A stretch of 64,000 nucleotides of DNA from Zymobacter palmae (GCF_003610015.1 NZ_AP018933.1:124001-188000), one strand, 5' to 3'. Positions 52,851 through 62,306 are shown, numbered from the stretch's first letter. Notes: a model not told the origin generated them from the sequence alone. Program-made: numbers and translations.

Positions 52851-53162
52851 TCATTCTTTCGGGGACAACTGGCGGTCAACGCGTGCCAGTGCTCCCTCCA
52901 GACGCGAAATCATGCCTTCCACTTGGTGCTTCTGATCCTTCAGCGTCGAAAGGCAGTCCAGCAGCTCATGTGTAATGTTGAGCGCCGCCATCAGGGCGAT
53001 CTTTTCATTGTCGTGTGTCTTGATACGCGACTTGATACCTTCCAGTGCGTTGTCGAGGTAGCGCGCCGAGCGCAGTAGCGCTCCTTCTTCGCCGGGTCGG
53101 CAGCTGATGGTGTAGGTATGCCCCAGCAGGGTGATGTTGGTCGTGGTCGGCGAATCGCTCAT
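52851..53162 (-). CDS. zapA: Cell division protein ZapA
   Basis: The 103-residue protein bundles FtsZ filaments at the division ring. It shows the family core: ITLLGHTYTISCRPGEEGALLRSARYLDNALEGIKS (N-terminal FtsZ-binding domain), and a C-terminal coiled coil from KIALMAALNITHELLDCL. GGAG lies upstream of the ATG. It precedes ssrS and fau on the same strand and diverges from ygfB, the conserved gammaproteobacterial arrangement. Confidence 0.95.
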   Translation of the reverse strand: MSDSPTTTNITLLGHTYTISCRPGEEGALLRSARYLDNALEGIKSRIKTHDNEKIALMAALNITHELLDCLSTLKDQKHQVEGMISRLEGALARVDRQLSPKE

Positions 53163-53664
53163 TCAAAAGGCTCCTGCAGGAATCGGGCGGCAGCCAAGGG
53201 CGCTGAATCACGACAGATACGCTGTTGGCTGCAGACTGGCTGGAAGCATGGCTCCGGCCTTGTACAGTGGGCCTTATCTTATGCCAGTTACCCTTTGGCC
53301 TCTAGGGGGCGAGTGCTATCGATCACTTTGGGGTCGGCCTACAGAGGTCGTGCTACTGAGGGGAAAAGCGTATTGATGCCCCGGATTTGAAGAAGATGCG
53401 AGAGGAGTCTGGCCGTGTGCCACCAGAGGATGCCGCTGACCTGTACCGATAGAGAGGGGCAAGCGCGGGTTGAAAACGTGATGGCAAGAGAACTTGCTGA
53501 GACGTGCAGTAGTGACGGTGTTCTGTGGGAAAGACGGCAGGTGTCGTGCGGAGAATGCGCCGCAATTTCCTGCGGGCATGCGGTGCCATGCAATGGAAAT
53601 CACTATAAGATACTGCCATATTTTATCGTGCTAAATGCGCCATTCCCCTGCCGTTGGAGTCTTC
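53163..53664. other. Divergent region between zapA and ygfB
   Basis: The 500 bases contain overlapping short frames without family resemblance. TATAAG near 53606 could be a -10 for ygfB. No RNA gene was recognised. Confidence 0.4.
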
Positions 53665-54309
53665 ATGGTCACTGAATTCGTTCCCAAAGAAGCCCCTCTC
53701 GATTTCTTCGAAATCGCTGATCTTTTCCTGAGCTATGGCACTTTCACTTCACCGGCTTTCTACGATGGGCGTCTGGTGGCGTCACTGGCGCTGTCTGCAA
53801 ACAGTGACGATGCCGAAGCGGCAGAACAGTGGCTGATGAGCATCTGCGAAGTATTGAGCGTGGAGTCCCCGCGTTCGCGTGAAGATGCCGAGCTGCTGCT
53901 GCGCTGGCGCGCTCAAGATCGCGAGGGTCTTGCCAGTGATGACATGAGCTTCGAGCCGCTGCTGCCGGACAGCCTCTTTTCTGTGGCCGAGCGCGTGCGG
54001 GCATTGCAGGAGTGGACGCAGGGCTTCGTTGAAGCACTCGACGACTACGGCATCGAAAGTGACGAGCTGGTCTCGGCACCGCTTAAGGAAGCGTTGCAGG
54101 ACATTCGCAAGATCGCAGAATCGGATATCGCCAGTGAGTTTGAGGAGATCGGTTTCGACGATCAGGGCGAACACGAAGGCGATCTGTTGGCGCTACACGA
54201 GCACGTGCGCGTGGCCTGCATTCTGCTGTGGCTGGAACACCATCCGGGTCGTCCTACTGTCGAAAATCCTGATGAAGGTAGTAGCTCTCCAGCACCGACG
54301 CTGCACTGA
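53665..54309 (+). CDS. ygfB: UPF0149 family protein YgfB
   Basis: The 214-residue all-helical protein matches YgfB/YecA-type UPF0149: DFFEIADLFLSYGTFTSPAFYDGRLVASLALS, LLPDSLFSVAERVRALQEWTQGFVEAL, and LLALHEHVRVACILLWLEHHP. YgfB in Pseudomonas aeruginosa is reported to dampen ampDh3 expression and so affect beta-lactam resistance. GGAG lies 6 bases before the ATG at 53665. It heads the ubiH-ubiI cluster, but pepP, usually between them, is absent here. Confidence 0.93.
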   Translation: MVTEFVPKEAPLDFFEIADLFLSYGTFTSPAFYDGRLVASLALSANSDDAEAAEQWLMSICEVLSVESPRSREDAELLLRWRAQDREGLASDDMSFEPLLPDSLFSVAERVRALQEWTQGFVEALDDYGIESDELVSAPLKEALQDIRKIAESDIASEFEEIGFDDQGEHEGDLLALHEHVRVACILLWLEHHPGRPTVENPDEGSSSPAPTLH

Positions 54310-54349
54310 GCGGCCTTCCGCCGTCGTCTTCTAGTTACAGGGAGTGGTG

Positions 54350-55561
54350 ATGACCGACACAAGGCCCATTCAGGTGGATATCGCAATCGTAGGGGGCGGG
54401 CTGGTGGGGTCGAGTCTGGCCTGCGCCCTTGCCCCGCTGGCCGAGCGTCAAGGGTGGCAGGTGGCCATCATTGAGGCCATGCCGCTCTCTAGGTCAGGCG
54501 AGCGCTCTTATCAGCCGAGCTTCGACGAGCGTTCCAGCGCCATTGCGTTGGGATCTCGACTTCACTTCGAGCGTATCGGCATCTGGGAGGCGATGGCGGA
54601 ACATGCCAGCCCCATTCGTCATATCCATATCAGTGAACGTGGCCGACTCGGCTCCACGCATATGCATGCGCAGGACGTGCATGCTGAGGCGTTGGGCTAT
54701 GTCATCCCCAATGCCTGGATGGGACAGGCGCTGATGGCTCGGCTTGATACGCTGCCGCTGCAGCGCTTTTGTCCTGCACAGGTAATCAGTGCCGAACCAT
54801 TGCCTGAAGGCTATCGGCTGGCGCTGGACAGCGGGCAGATGATCGACGCGCGCCTGATGGTATTGGCCGATGGTGGTCGCTCCCCGATCAAGTCGCTGCT
54901 GGGTATCAGTGATCAGGTGCATGATTATCACGAGCATGCGCTGATCGCGAACGTTGAGATCAGTCGCCCTCATCAGGGCATTGCATATGAGCGTTTCGAT
55001 AGCGCGGGACCGATGGCGCTGCTGCCGCTCGAAGGTCAGCGCATGGGATTGGTGTGGACGCGTGCCCCCGATGAACTGGCGGCGCTGCTGGTGATGAGTG
55101 ATCGAGAGTTTCTGGCGGCATTGCAGGGCACTTTCGGTGAACGCGTCGGGCGTTTCCGCAAGGTCGGCTCGCGCCATCATTACCCGCTGTCGAAGCGGCA
55201 GGCTTGCGAACAGATCCGCCCTCACCTCGCCATTCTGGGCAACGCTGCGCATTCCCTGCATCCGGTGGCTGGGCAAGGCTTCAATCTAGCACTGCGCGGT
55301 GTGATGGATCTCTGCGCGGCGTTGGAGAATCAGGCTCTGCGTGGCGAACCGCTCGGCAGCATGGCGGCACTCAGCGATTTCGAACATCGCCGCAGCCAGG
55401 ATCGGCTACAGGTCGCAGAAGGCAGTCATTTGCTGGTATCACTGTTTGGCATCGACAATATGCCGCTATCACATCTGCGCAGCCTAGGGCTGGCCACGCT
55501 GGATAAGGTCGGGCCGCTGCGTCGTGCCCTGATGCGCCGCGCCATGGGAGTCGTACGATGA
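54350..55561 (+). CDS. ubiH: 2-octaprenyl-6-methoxyphenol hydroxylase (UbiH)
   Basis: The 403-residue FAD monooxygenase hydroxylates C1 of the ubiquinone ring. The N-terminus has the dinucleotide-binding motif VDIAIVGGGLVGSSLACAL, then ERSYQPSFDERSSAIALGSRLHFERIGIW, the DG motif VLADGGRSPIKSLLG and the C-terminal GNAAHSLHPVAGQGFNLALRGVMDL. FDERSSAI is the UbiH-type sequence at the isoalloxazine. GGAG lies 6 bases before the start at 54350; two GTG codons just before it are ignored. Its stop overlaps the ubiI start by 4 bases. Confidence 0.94.
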   Translation: MTDTRPIQVDIAIVGGGLVGSSLACALAPLAERQGWQVAIIEAMPLSRSGERSYQPSFDERSSAIALGSRLHFERIGIWEAMAEHASPIRHIHISERGRLGSTHMHAQDVHAEALGYVIPNAWMGQALMARLDTLPLQRFCPAQVISAEPLPEGYRLALDSGQMIDARLMVLADGGRSPIKSLLGISDQVHDYHEHALIANVEISRPHQGIAYERFDSAGPMALLPLEGQRMGLVWTRAPDELAALLVMSDREFLAALQGTFGERVGRFRKVGSRHHYPLSKRQACEQIRPHLAILGNAAHSLHPVAGQGFNLALRGVMDLCAALENQALRGEPLGSMAALSDFEHRRSQDRLQVAEGSHLLVSLFGIDNMPLSHLRSLGLATLDKVGPLRRALMRRAMGVVR

Positions 55562-56829
55562 GGCATGACGTTAAGGAATCACCGCTGACGGCGACTCGCT
55601 ACGATGTTGCCATCGTTGGTGGTGGCATGGTCGGCGGCACGCTGGCCTTACTGCTGGGTCGGCAGGGCTTTCGAGTGGCGGTGATTGAAGCGGGCGATAT
55701 GTCGCCGCGCTGGCAGCCGGAGAACGTCAACGCGCGCGTGAGTGCGCTGACAGAAGCTTCTCGTCAGCTGTTCGAGACGCTGGGACTGTGGCCGCATATG
55801 ATCGCGCGGCGCGTGACGCCTTATACACAGATGACCGTCTGGGATGGTGCTGGCAGCGGTGAAATCCACTTCAATGCCGAAGATGTTATGGCGCCTGCGC
55901 TGGGGCATATCGTCGAAAACAGCGTTATCACGGATGCGCTGTGCGAGGCACTGCAGCAGCAAGACACTATCTGTTGCTGGCCTTCAGCGCAGGTCACGCA
56001 GGTAAGCGAAGCGCGTCCAGCTGCGCCGTACGGTACTGTTCGAACCCTGACGCTGAACGATGGGCGTACCCTAGAGGCCGCCGTCGTAGTGGCTGCTGAC
56101 GGAGCACGTTCTCCGCTACGTCGCATGGCGGGTATTGGCACGAAGACGTGGGATACCCATCAGCAAGCCGTTGTGACTGTCGTGACGCATGAACGTGCTC
56201 ACCAGCAGCAGGCACAGCAGGTGTTTTTGCCGACCGGGCCGCTGGCATTCCTGCCCTTGGAAGGCGAGCGTGCCGAAGGACATATGTCTTCCATCGTGTG
56301 GTCGGCGGATACCGCTGAGGCTGAGCGCCTGATGGTGTTGGAAGATGACGACTTTGCGGTCGCCTTAGCTGAGGCGTTCGAACAGCGCCTGGGGAGTATC
56401 ACTTCCGTGGGCAAGCGGGCCATTTTCCCGCTGGTACAGCGTCATGCCGCGCAGTACGTGCAGCCTTCTCTTGCACTGGTCGGAGATGCGGCGCATGGCA
56501 TTCATCCCTTGGCGGGACAAGGGGCCAATCTGGGCTTTCTTGATGCCGCCGTGTTGGCGGAAGAGCTAGGGCGTGCGTATCGGCAGGGTGCTCCGATCAG
56601 CGATCAACGCGTGCTGGCGCGCTACGAGTGGCGGCGACGCATGGATAATGCCACTATGCTGAAGGCAATGGAGGCATTTTGCCGAGGGTTCGGAGAGCAA
56701 AATATTTGGGTGAAGTGGGCGCGCAATGCGGGGCTGCGTGCGGTTGACCGTTGCGCACCCCTCAAGCGCTTCTTCATTCGTCAGGCGCTAGGTGATCGGC
56801 CCGATTTGCCAGAAACGATGAAAGCCTAG
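55558..56829 (+). CDS. ubiI: 2-octaprenylphenol hydroxylase (UbiI/VisC-type)
   Basis: The 423-residue FAD monooxygenase hydroxylates C5 of the ubiquinone ring. It shows YDVAIVGGGMVGGTLALLLG, VNARVSALTEASRQLFETLGLWPHM (N-ARV-SAL, the UbiI/UbiF pattern), VVVAADGARSPLRRMAG and GDAAHGIHPLAGQGANLGFLDAAVLAEEL. Its ATG overlaps the ubiH stop as ATGA, so the two are coupled. A strong terminator follows. UbiF-type activity is an alternative, but the pairing with ubiH supports UbiI. Confidence 0.92.
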   Translation: MRHDVKESPLTATRYDVAIVGGGMVGGTLALLLGRQGFRVAVIEAGDMSPRWQPENVNARVSALTEASRQLFETLGLWPHMIARRVTPYTQMTVWDGAGSGEIHFNAEDVMAPALGHIVENSVITDALCEALQQQDTICCWPSAQVTQVSEARPAAPYGTVRTLTLNDGRTLEAAVVVAADGARSPLRRMAGIGTKTWDTHQQAVVTVVTHERAHQQQAQQVFLPTGPLAFLPLEGERAEGHMSSIVWSADTAEAERLMVLEDDDFAVALAEAFEQRLGSITSVGKRAIFPLVQRHAAQYVQPSLALVGDAAHGIHPLAGQGANLGFLDAAVLAEELGRAYRQGAPISDQRVLARYEWRRRMDNATMLKAMEAFCRGFGEQNIWVKWARNAGLRAVDRCAPLKRFFIRQALGDRPDLPETMKA

Positions 56830-56853
56830 CCACGGCTGTTGCCCGTCGGGCGC

Positions 56854-56895
56854 AAGAACCCCCTGTGGATATTGAATTATCCACAGGGGGTTCTT
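56854..56895. terminator. Very strong bidirectional terminator after ubiI
   Basis: An 18-base perfect stem starts AAGAACCCCCTGTGG and ends CCACAGGGGGTTCTT around a 6-base loop, between convergent genes. Confidence 0.9.
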
Positions 56896-56897
56896 TG

Positions 56898-57383
56898 TTA
56901 TGCGGAAGGAGTCGGTTCGTCCAAACGAACGTGTATGACCTGAGCGGCTGCCATGCGGTCGTGCAGCGCCAGCTTGCTGCGTCCGCAGGCCATCACATAA
57001 CCCAAACCCAACAGCTGCAGCGATAGTCCCTTCGAAAACTGTCGGCCTAAAGCCCGCATAAAGGTGAGCCAGCGTCCATGAGTGTTCGTGACCTGAAGCT
57101 GGCAGATTCTCTTGCCGAGCGTGGCCTGCCTAGGCGATGACTCCAGTATGGCATGGTAGAGCGTTGTGACGATTGTCAGCACCAGTATGAATAGCAGATG
57201 GAGCACGATCAGCTTGAAGTGGCCCCAGATGACAATTTCTTCGATCACGCTGTACGTATTGTGCACGGCGCGCAGCATGATGCTGAAGAAGGCCAGTGTG
57301 AATAGCGAGTATGTGCCGACTGTAAGTAAGCACTTGTCAATGGCAAAAGCTCCGGCTCGTCGCCAGAATCCAGCACGCAACAT
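56898..57383 (-). CDS. RDD family membrane protein (copy 1)
   Basis: The 161-residue protein starts AGFWRRAGAFAIDKCLLT, where the RDD helix is degenerate (the usual R..A..iD), and has three to four membrane helices. The conserved TLGKRICQLQVTNTHGRWLTFMRALGRQF and LALHDRMAAAQVI show the RDD family end. RDD proteins are small inner-membrane proteins; some act in Na+ or compatible-solute transport. It follows a second RDD gene by 36 bases, probably from a tandem duplication that diverged. Confidence 0.85.
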   Translation of the reverse strand: MLRAGFWRRAGAFAIDKCLLTVGTYSLFTLAFFSIMLRAVHNTYSVIEEIVIWGHFKLIVLHLLFILVLTIVTTLYHAILESSPRQATLGKRICQLQVTNTHGRWLTFMRALGRQFSKGLSLQLLGLGYVMACGRSKLALHDRMAAAQVIHVRLDEPTPSA

Positions 57384-57419
57384 CGGTTATCCCCCCTCCT
57401 GAAATGCCAGAACTGTCGT

Positions 57420-57947
57420 CTAGCTAACAAACGTGCTGGTGCGGTTATCCGCATCGGCTGCCTGACGATTTTTATCGTTGTTGACGACGAATGAATCGGT
57501 CACCAGATCGTGCAGCGCTTGTTTGCGACGCGTAAAGGCAGCCATCAGATACCCGATGCAGAAGATAAAACCGGAAACGTATTTCGCCAGTGTCCGTGCG
57601 ACAGATTGCAGAAGCGACACACGCTCACCGTTGCGGTTGACGACCTTGATGCCGAGCACGCGCTTGCCGAGTGTTGCCTGATAGCGAGAGGCTTCCTGTA
57701 GGCTGAAGTACAGGGTCTCGACCACTAGCATGGTCGGTGATAGTGCGCTGACCATTTCCGACGTTAGCGCCGAGAAGGCGCGCTGGGCGTATTCGATATC
57801 CGCACTGGCAAGCGCTTGTTGATAGGTGAGGAGGAACGGTTCCAGCCTAGGCATGTAGAAGATAACGATGGGAATGGTGAGGACAGAAATAATGAGCATG
57901 TCGATCAGGCGTGCTGCCAGTCGTTTCCAGAAACCTGCCGGTATCAT
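57420..57947 (-). CDS. RDD family membrane protein (copy 2)
   Basis: The 175-residue protein begins MIPAGFWKRLAARLIDMLIISVLTIPIVIF, the classic RDD first helix with arginine and aspartate, and later has ATLGKRVLGIKVVNRNGERVSLLQSVARTLAKYVSGFIFCIGYLMAAF...KQALHDLVTDSFVV. The start at 57947 gives a standard N-terminus; the upstream in-frame ATG codons add an unlikely leader. It probably forms a two-gene operon with copy 1 downstream. Function is unknown. Confidence 0.86.
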   Translation of the reverse strand: MIPAGFWKRLAARLIDMLIISVLTIPIVIFYMPRLEPFLLTYQQALASADIEYAQRAFSALTSEMVSALSPTMLVVETLYFSLQEASRYQATLGKRVLGIKVVNRNGERVSLLQSVARTLAKYVSGFIFCIGYLMAAFTRRKQALHDLVTDSFVVNNDKNRQAADADNRTSTFVS

Positions 57948-58112
57948 AGGACGTATTCCCCGTAGCAATAGGCGCGGTGCCATCGCCGACGTCATTGACG
58001 ATGATGGCTATTTGTTTGTTCCGGTGCGTTCGTTACAGACGCAGATGATAACGATTAACCCTGAGGGCAGGAAGGCGGCGAGGAAACACAAAGCGGGCTG
58101 CTGACAGGATGG

Positions 58113-58146
58113 CACGCACACGGTGTTCTCTGGCACCGTGTGCGTG
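58113..58146 (-). terminator. Terminator of the Ctp protease gene
   Basis: CACGCACACGGTG pairs perfectly with CACCGTGTGCGTG around an 8-base loop, just after the stop codon on the minus strand. Confidence 0.75.
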
Positions 58147-58152
58147 AGAAGA

Positions 58153-59463
58153 TCAACTGGTATGCGATGGCGTGTTGAGGTGCTTGAATACAGCCATACC
58201 CTTCAGCAGTTGCAGTGCTTCCTGCACCTGATAATCATGCGCCAGCGTACCCGTCGGAGCCGCATCTTGATCGGCTGTCGCACCTTGCTGTGCATTGGCG
58301 AAGTGCCCTTTCAGATCGGCTTCCTTGCGGATGGGGGCTTTGGTCGCCAGCGGCTGTACGTTGGCAGGCGCAACGGCGATGTCGGGCTGGATGCCTTCGG
58401 CCTGAATTGAGCGGCCATTGGGCGTGTAGTAGAGCGCGGTGGTCAGCTTGAGCCCGCCACCGTTTTCGAGCGGCAGCACGCTTTGAACTGATCCTTTGCC
58501 GAAGCTGGTCGTTCCCATGATGACCGCACGATGGTGATCCTGCAGGGCACCGGCCACGATCTCGGCTGCCGATGCGGTGCCTTCATTGATCAGCACCACC
58601 ATTGGCGTGGACGGCAGCATGGCATCGTGGGCCGTACTGTAGCGCATGTTGCTTTCCTTGAGGCGGCCCTGGGTGTACACGACCAGTCCATCGTTGACGA
58701 ACGCACTACTGACATCGACGGCACCCTGCAACACCCCGCCTGGGTTGTTGCGCATATCGAGCACGATGCCCTCCAATGCCCCCTGTTGCTGTAGATGATC
58801 AAGTGCCTGACGCAGTTCCTGTCCTGTACGTACCTGGAACTGACTGATGCGGACATAGCCGATCGAGCCCAGTCGCTGTGCGCTGATACTGGGCGTCTGG
58901 ATGCTGGCGCGCTTCATCGTGACCGTTCGAGATTCGCTGCTGCCCGCGCTTTGGACCGTCACCGTTACCGATGAGCCAATGCTGCCGCGCATCATGGTGA
59001 CGATGCTTTCAAGTGGTATGCCGTCCAGACTGCGGCCGTTAACGTTCAGCAGTACGTCGTGCGGCTTGAGTCCTGCCTGTGCGGCTGGGGTACCGTCGAT
59101 CGGTGAAATGATCGTTGGGCGCCCCTTCTCCAACCCTACTTCCAGTCCGACGCCACCAAATTCACCTTCAGTGGCTTCGCGCAGCTGGCGCAGCGCTTCG
59201 GGATCAAGATAGGACGAATGTGGATCGAGCTGCTGCACCATGCCTTTCATGGCACCTTCCAGCAGTTCCTTGTCGTTTGTCGGGTGAACATAGGCCCGTT
59301 TGATACGTTCGAAGACATCCGCCATCGCACTGATCTCCTTCAGTGGCAGGGCGTCGGGGGCTGTCTCCCGAGGGGCCTCTGTCTCGGCTGCCCACGTCGA
59401 CAGGGGCAGCATCAGCACTATGCTGCCGAGCAGTGCTGAGCGGAGGAGGGAAAGCGCGTGCAT
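58153..59463 (-). CDS. C-terminal processing peptidase (S41 family)
   Basis: The 436-residue periplasmic serine protease has a signal peptide (LLRSALLGSIVLMLPLSTWAA), a PDZ domain (FGGVGLEVGLEKGRPTIISPIDGTPAAQAGLKPHDVLLNVNGRSL), and the S41 core with GIVLDMRNNPGGVLQGAVDVSSAFV, catalytic serine in INEGTASAAEIVAGAL and catalytic lysine in TSFGKGSVQ. Members such as CtpA degrade peptidoglycan hydrolases or tail-specific substrates. AAGGAG lies 6 bases before the start. The gene follows envC on the same strand, the usual order, linking it to cell-wall turnover. Confidence 0.94.
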   Translation of the reverse strand: MHALSLLRSALLGSIVLMLPLSTWAAETEAPRETAPDALPLKEISAMADVFERIKRAYVHPTNDKELLEGAMKGMVQQLDPHSSYLDPEALRQLREATEGEFGGVGLEVGLEKGRPTIISPIDGTPAAQAGLKPHDVLLNVNGRSLDGIPLESIVTMMRGSIGSSVTVTVQSAGSSESRTVTMKRASIQTPSISAQRLGSIGYVRISQFQVRTGQELRQALDHLQQQGALEGIVLDMRNNPGGVLQGAVDVSSAFVNDGLVVYTQGRLKESNMRYSTAHDAMLPSTPMVVLINEGTASAAEIVAGALQDHHRAVIMGTTSFGKGSVQSVLPLENGGGLKLTTALYYTPNGRSIQAEGIQPDIAVAPANVQPLATKAPIRKEADLKGHFANAQQGATADQDAAPTGTLAHDYQVQEALQLLKGMAVFKHLNTPSHTS

Positions 59464-59504
59464 GGAATCTCCTTGGATGCAGGCTAGGCATGTAACGAGG
59501 GTGG

Positions 59505-60851
59505 TTATCCTGACCAACCCATGGGGTCGATGGGACGGCCCTGGCGTCGTACTTCGAAATGCAGCGCCGGACTGCTGCGCCCACCGGTATCGCCGACCGT
59601 GCCAATGATGGTGCCTTTGCGGACCCGATCGCCGGTATAGACGCTGTTGCGCTGATTGTGTGCATAAACGGTCATGGCGCTGCCGTGATCGACGATGACC
59701 AGATAGCCGAAACCGTTGAGCCAGTCTGCGAAGACGACCTGGCCCGCCGCCATGGCGTGAATCGGCGTACCCGCAGGGGCTGCGATCAGCATACCATTCC
59801 TGTCGATGCCGTCGCCCTGACGGAACGACGCGATAATACGTCCATCGACCGGCCAGCGCCCATTCCATGAGGTGTCGAGACGTGGTGTCGCAGCCTTGGG
59901 TGACATTGCCGCAGGGGGCGTGTCATCGTCGGGCGCTTCCGCGTTCAACTCTTCATCAGTGAGGCCGTCGGGTTCTTCCGTCGAGGGCGTGGACGGCGTG
60001 CCTGACTGCTGTTGCTGGCGCCGTCGCTCGGCGGCAGCTTTGCGTGCTTCTTCGGTGCGAGTGCGTTCGGCGGCAACGGCTCGTTCGATCTGTTCGATGA
60101 CGGCTTCGGCCTGATCGCGTTCCTGCGTCAGCGATTGCAGGCGTACCTGATCGCTCTGGAAGCTGTGCGCCAGTTCATCCAGCGCCTGCTGGCGCGAGGA
60201 CTGTTGCTGCACGAGTGTACGTTCGCGCGCCTTTTGGTTATCAATGAGAGTGGCGAGCCGCTTACGTTCTTTTTCCGCTTCGCGGCGGTTGGTCGCAACT
60301 TCACTATCGAGGCGTTGCAGCGTTGCCAGACGCTCGTTACGCGCTTGATCCAGCGCATTGAAATAGCGCTGGTAGCGTTCGAGGCGTGTGGGGTCGTGCT
60401 GTTCCAGTAGCAGCTTCAGCTGCGGCTCATGACCGAGACGGTAGAGGGCCGCCAGCTGTTCGGCCAGTGCCTGCTGCTGCCGCTCGCGTTCCTTCTGCAG
60501 TCCACTGGCCTGCTGGTCGAGCTGATTGAGGCGCTGTGACACCTCACGTTGCTGGCGCGCCAGGTCGTCCAGCTGCGCGTGGGTATCCGCCAGTGCCGAC
60601 TCGGCATCTTTGATGGCTTTGCGGGCAGTGCTTTGCTGCTGCTGAGTGCTGTCGAGCTGACGGCGAGCCTTGAGGATGTCGGCATTGATTTGACGCAATT
60701 TGGCGCGCGACACGCCGGGGGAGGATGGCGTAGCCTGCACAGAGGTGATCGAACTGCCGATGAACATTGCAGCGAGCAGCGCTGTCAGCCAGTATCGCTT
60801 TCCTGCGACCGTACGGCGTGAAGGGGAAGAAGGAAATGCATTACCTTGCAT
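59505..60851 (-). CDS. envC: Murein hydrolase activator EnvC
   Basis: The 448-residue periplasmic protein has a signal segment (RYWLTALLAAMFIGSSITSVQA), a long coiled coil (about 45-270, rich in Q, R, E) and a C-terminal LytM domain (about 325-448). The LytM metal histidine site is degenerate (DRNGMLIAAPAGTPI in place of HxGxD), as in EnvC, which is a catalytically dead activator of AmiA/AmiB through the FtsEX complex. GRPIDPMGWSG ends the protein. gpmI, normally upstream, is missing. Confidence 0.92.
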   Translation of the reverse strand: MQGNAFPSSPSRRTVAGKRYWLTALLAAMFIGSSITSVQATPSSPGVSRAKLRQINADILKARRQLDSTQQQQSTARKAIKDAESALADTHAQLDDLARQQREVSQRLNQLDQQASGLQKERERQQQALAEQLAALYRLGHEPQLKLLLEQHDPTRLERYQRYFNALDQARNERLATLQRLDSEVATNRREAEKERKRLATLIDNQKARERTLVQQQSSRQQALDELAHSFQSDQVRLQSLTQERDQAEAVIEQIERAVAAERTRTEEARKAAAERRRQQQQSGTPSTPSTEEPDGLTDEELNAEAPDDDTPPAAMSPKAATPRLDTSWNGRWPVDGRIIASFRQGDGIDRNGMLIAAPAGTPIHAMAAGQVVFADWLNGFGYLVIVDHGSAMTVYAHNQRNSVYTGDRVRKGTIIGTVGDTGGRSSPALHFEVRRQGRPIDPMGWSG

Positions 60852-61090
60852 ATCGGCGGAATATCCTTTGCGCAGTGGCGATTCGCTACGTTATCACATG
60901 ACGCGGTCAGTCTTGTGTCGACGGCACCACACGGTCAGCGCGCAGCCCATCATCGGCGGTCACGGCAGTGCATCAATAGGTCGCCGCAAACGAGAGGCGC
61001 GCGATCGAGTGGTGTATACTGGCGGCGCTGTATGACGGCCACCCATTCCGTATGCCTTGGCGCATACATCAGCAAGAGTATGTCAGTCTC

Positions 61091-61519
61091 ATGAACATCG
61101 ATCACCTTCTCGAATTTGCGCTCCATCAGCACCCGATTCTCGTCGGCCTGTTCATCGTCCTGCTGCTGATCTGGCTGGGATACGAAATCGGCCGCAACAA
61201 TGCTAACGCAGTGACCATCCATCAGCTGACGTCACTCGTCAACCAGCACGAGGGCGTGGTAGTGGACCTGCGCGACGCCAATGCGTTCCGCAGCGGTCAT
61301 ATCTCCGGGGCCATCAACATTCCGGCGGCTTCCCTTGCCACGCGCACGAGCGAACTTGAGCGTTTCAAGGAACGCCCCATCATCGTGGTCTGCAAGATGG
61401 GCCAGCAGTCAGGGGCCGCAGTGGCTACCTTGAAGAAGGCGGGTTTCAAGCATGTGGCACGCCTGCGCGGTGGTGTCGATCAGTGGCAGGCCGAGAACCT
61501 TCCGCTGGTCAAGAAATAA
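61091..61519 (+). CDS. Membrane-anchored rhodanese-like sulfurtransferase (YibN-like)
   Basis: The 142-residue protein has an N-terminal membrane anchor (PILVGLFIVLLLIWLGYEIG) and a single rhodanese domain with the active-site loop VVCKMGQQSGAA (catalytic cysteine). VVVDLRDANAFRSGHISGAINIPAASL is the CH2A-like region. It matches YibN, which in enterics lies in front of grxC-secB; here secB follows directly, without grxC. The start at 61091 fits the anchor. The sulfur substrate is not known. Confidence 0.9.
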   Translation: MNIDHLLEFALHQHPILVGLFIVLLLIWLGYEIGRNNANAVTIHQLTSLVNQHEGVVVDLRDANAFRSGHISGAINIPAASLATRTSELERFKERPIIVVCKMGQQSGAAVATLKKAGFKHVARLRGGVDQWQAENLPLVKK

Positions 61520-61703
61520 ACGCGCCTTTCTGTGTGTCAGCATAGCGGAACTCGCTGCAGCGCGCGGACTGACGACGCTCATCGGACGATAGAATACGAA
61601 CGATAGCACGTCGCTGTCCGTGCGTTATCGGCAGGTGATAATCATCATCCGCCTGCCGTTTCAGGTGTACACGTTTTCACTTTCATCATCAGGGAGAAGA
61701 TTG

Positions 61704-62186
61704 ATGTCTCAGGACAATATTCAGGACGATCAGGGCCAGCAGTCGGAAGTGCAGTTCGCCCTGCACCGCATTTACCTGAAAGACGCATCGTTCGAATCGC
61801 CGCATTCACCGGAAATTTTCCAGCAGTTCCAGCCGCAGGTCGCGCTGGATATCGGCACCTCTGCGCGCAAGGTTGCTGACGATTTCTATGAAGTCGTGAT
61901 CAGTATCACGGCCGATGCCAAACACACCGAATCCAGTAACACTATGTTCCTGGTGGAAGTGCAGCAGGCCGGTTTGTTCCAGATCACCGGAGTGAACGAA
62001 GGCCAGCTTGATCACATGCTCAATACGTACTGCCCGAACATGCTGTTCCCGTACGTGCGTGAATGTATCGACAGCTTCGTAACCCGCGGTGGTTTCCCCG
62101 CGCTGATGCTTGCCCCGTTCAACTTCGATGCGCTGTACGCGCAGAAGTTGCAGCAGGCCAGCGAACAGCAGCCGAACATCCAGTAA
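61704..62186 (+). CDS. secB: Protein-export chaperone SecB
   Basis: The 160-residue tetrameric chaperone keeps exported precursors unfolded and delivers them to SecA. The sequence is typical: FALHRIYLKDASFESPHSPEIFQ, KVADDFYEVVISITADAK, FLVEVQQAGLFQITG, the ANMLFPYVRECI-like CPNMLFPYVRECIDSFVTRGGFPALMLAPFNFDALYAQ. The start at 61704 follows GGGAG. It comes right after the rhodanese gene, but grxC is absent between them. Confidence 0.97.
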   Translation: MSQDNIQDDQGQQSEVQFALHRIYLKDASFESPHSPEIFQQFQPQVALDIGTSARKVADDFYEVVISITADAKHTESSNTMFLVEVQQAGLFQITGVNEGQLDHMLNTYCPNMLFPYVRECIDSFVTRGGFPALMLAPFNFDALYAQKLQQASEQQPNIQ

Positions 62187-62306
62187 GACGTCTTACGTCA
62201 TAGACCGCTTACTCACACGGCGCGGCATGTCTTTTCTGGCATGTCGCGCCGTGTGCATGGCGGGTTGAACGATTCAACGAACAGCACGAAGGAGAGTCGC
62301 ATACCG

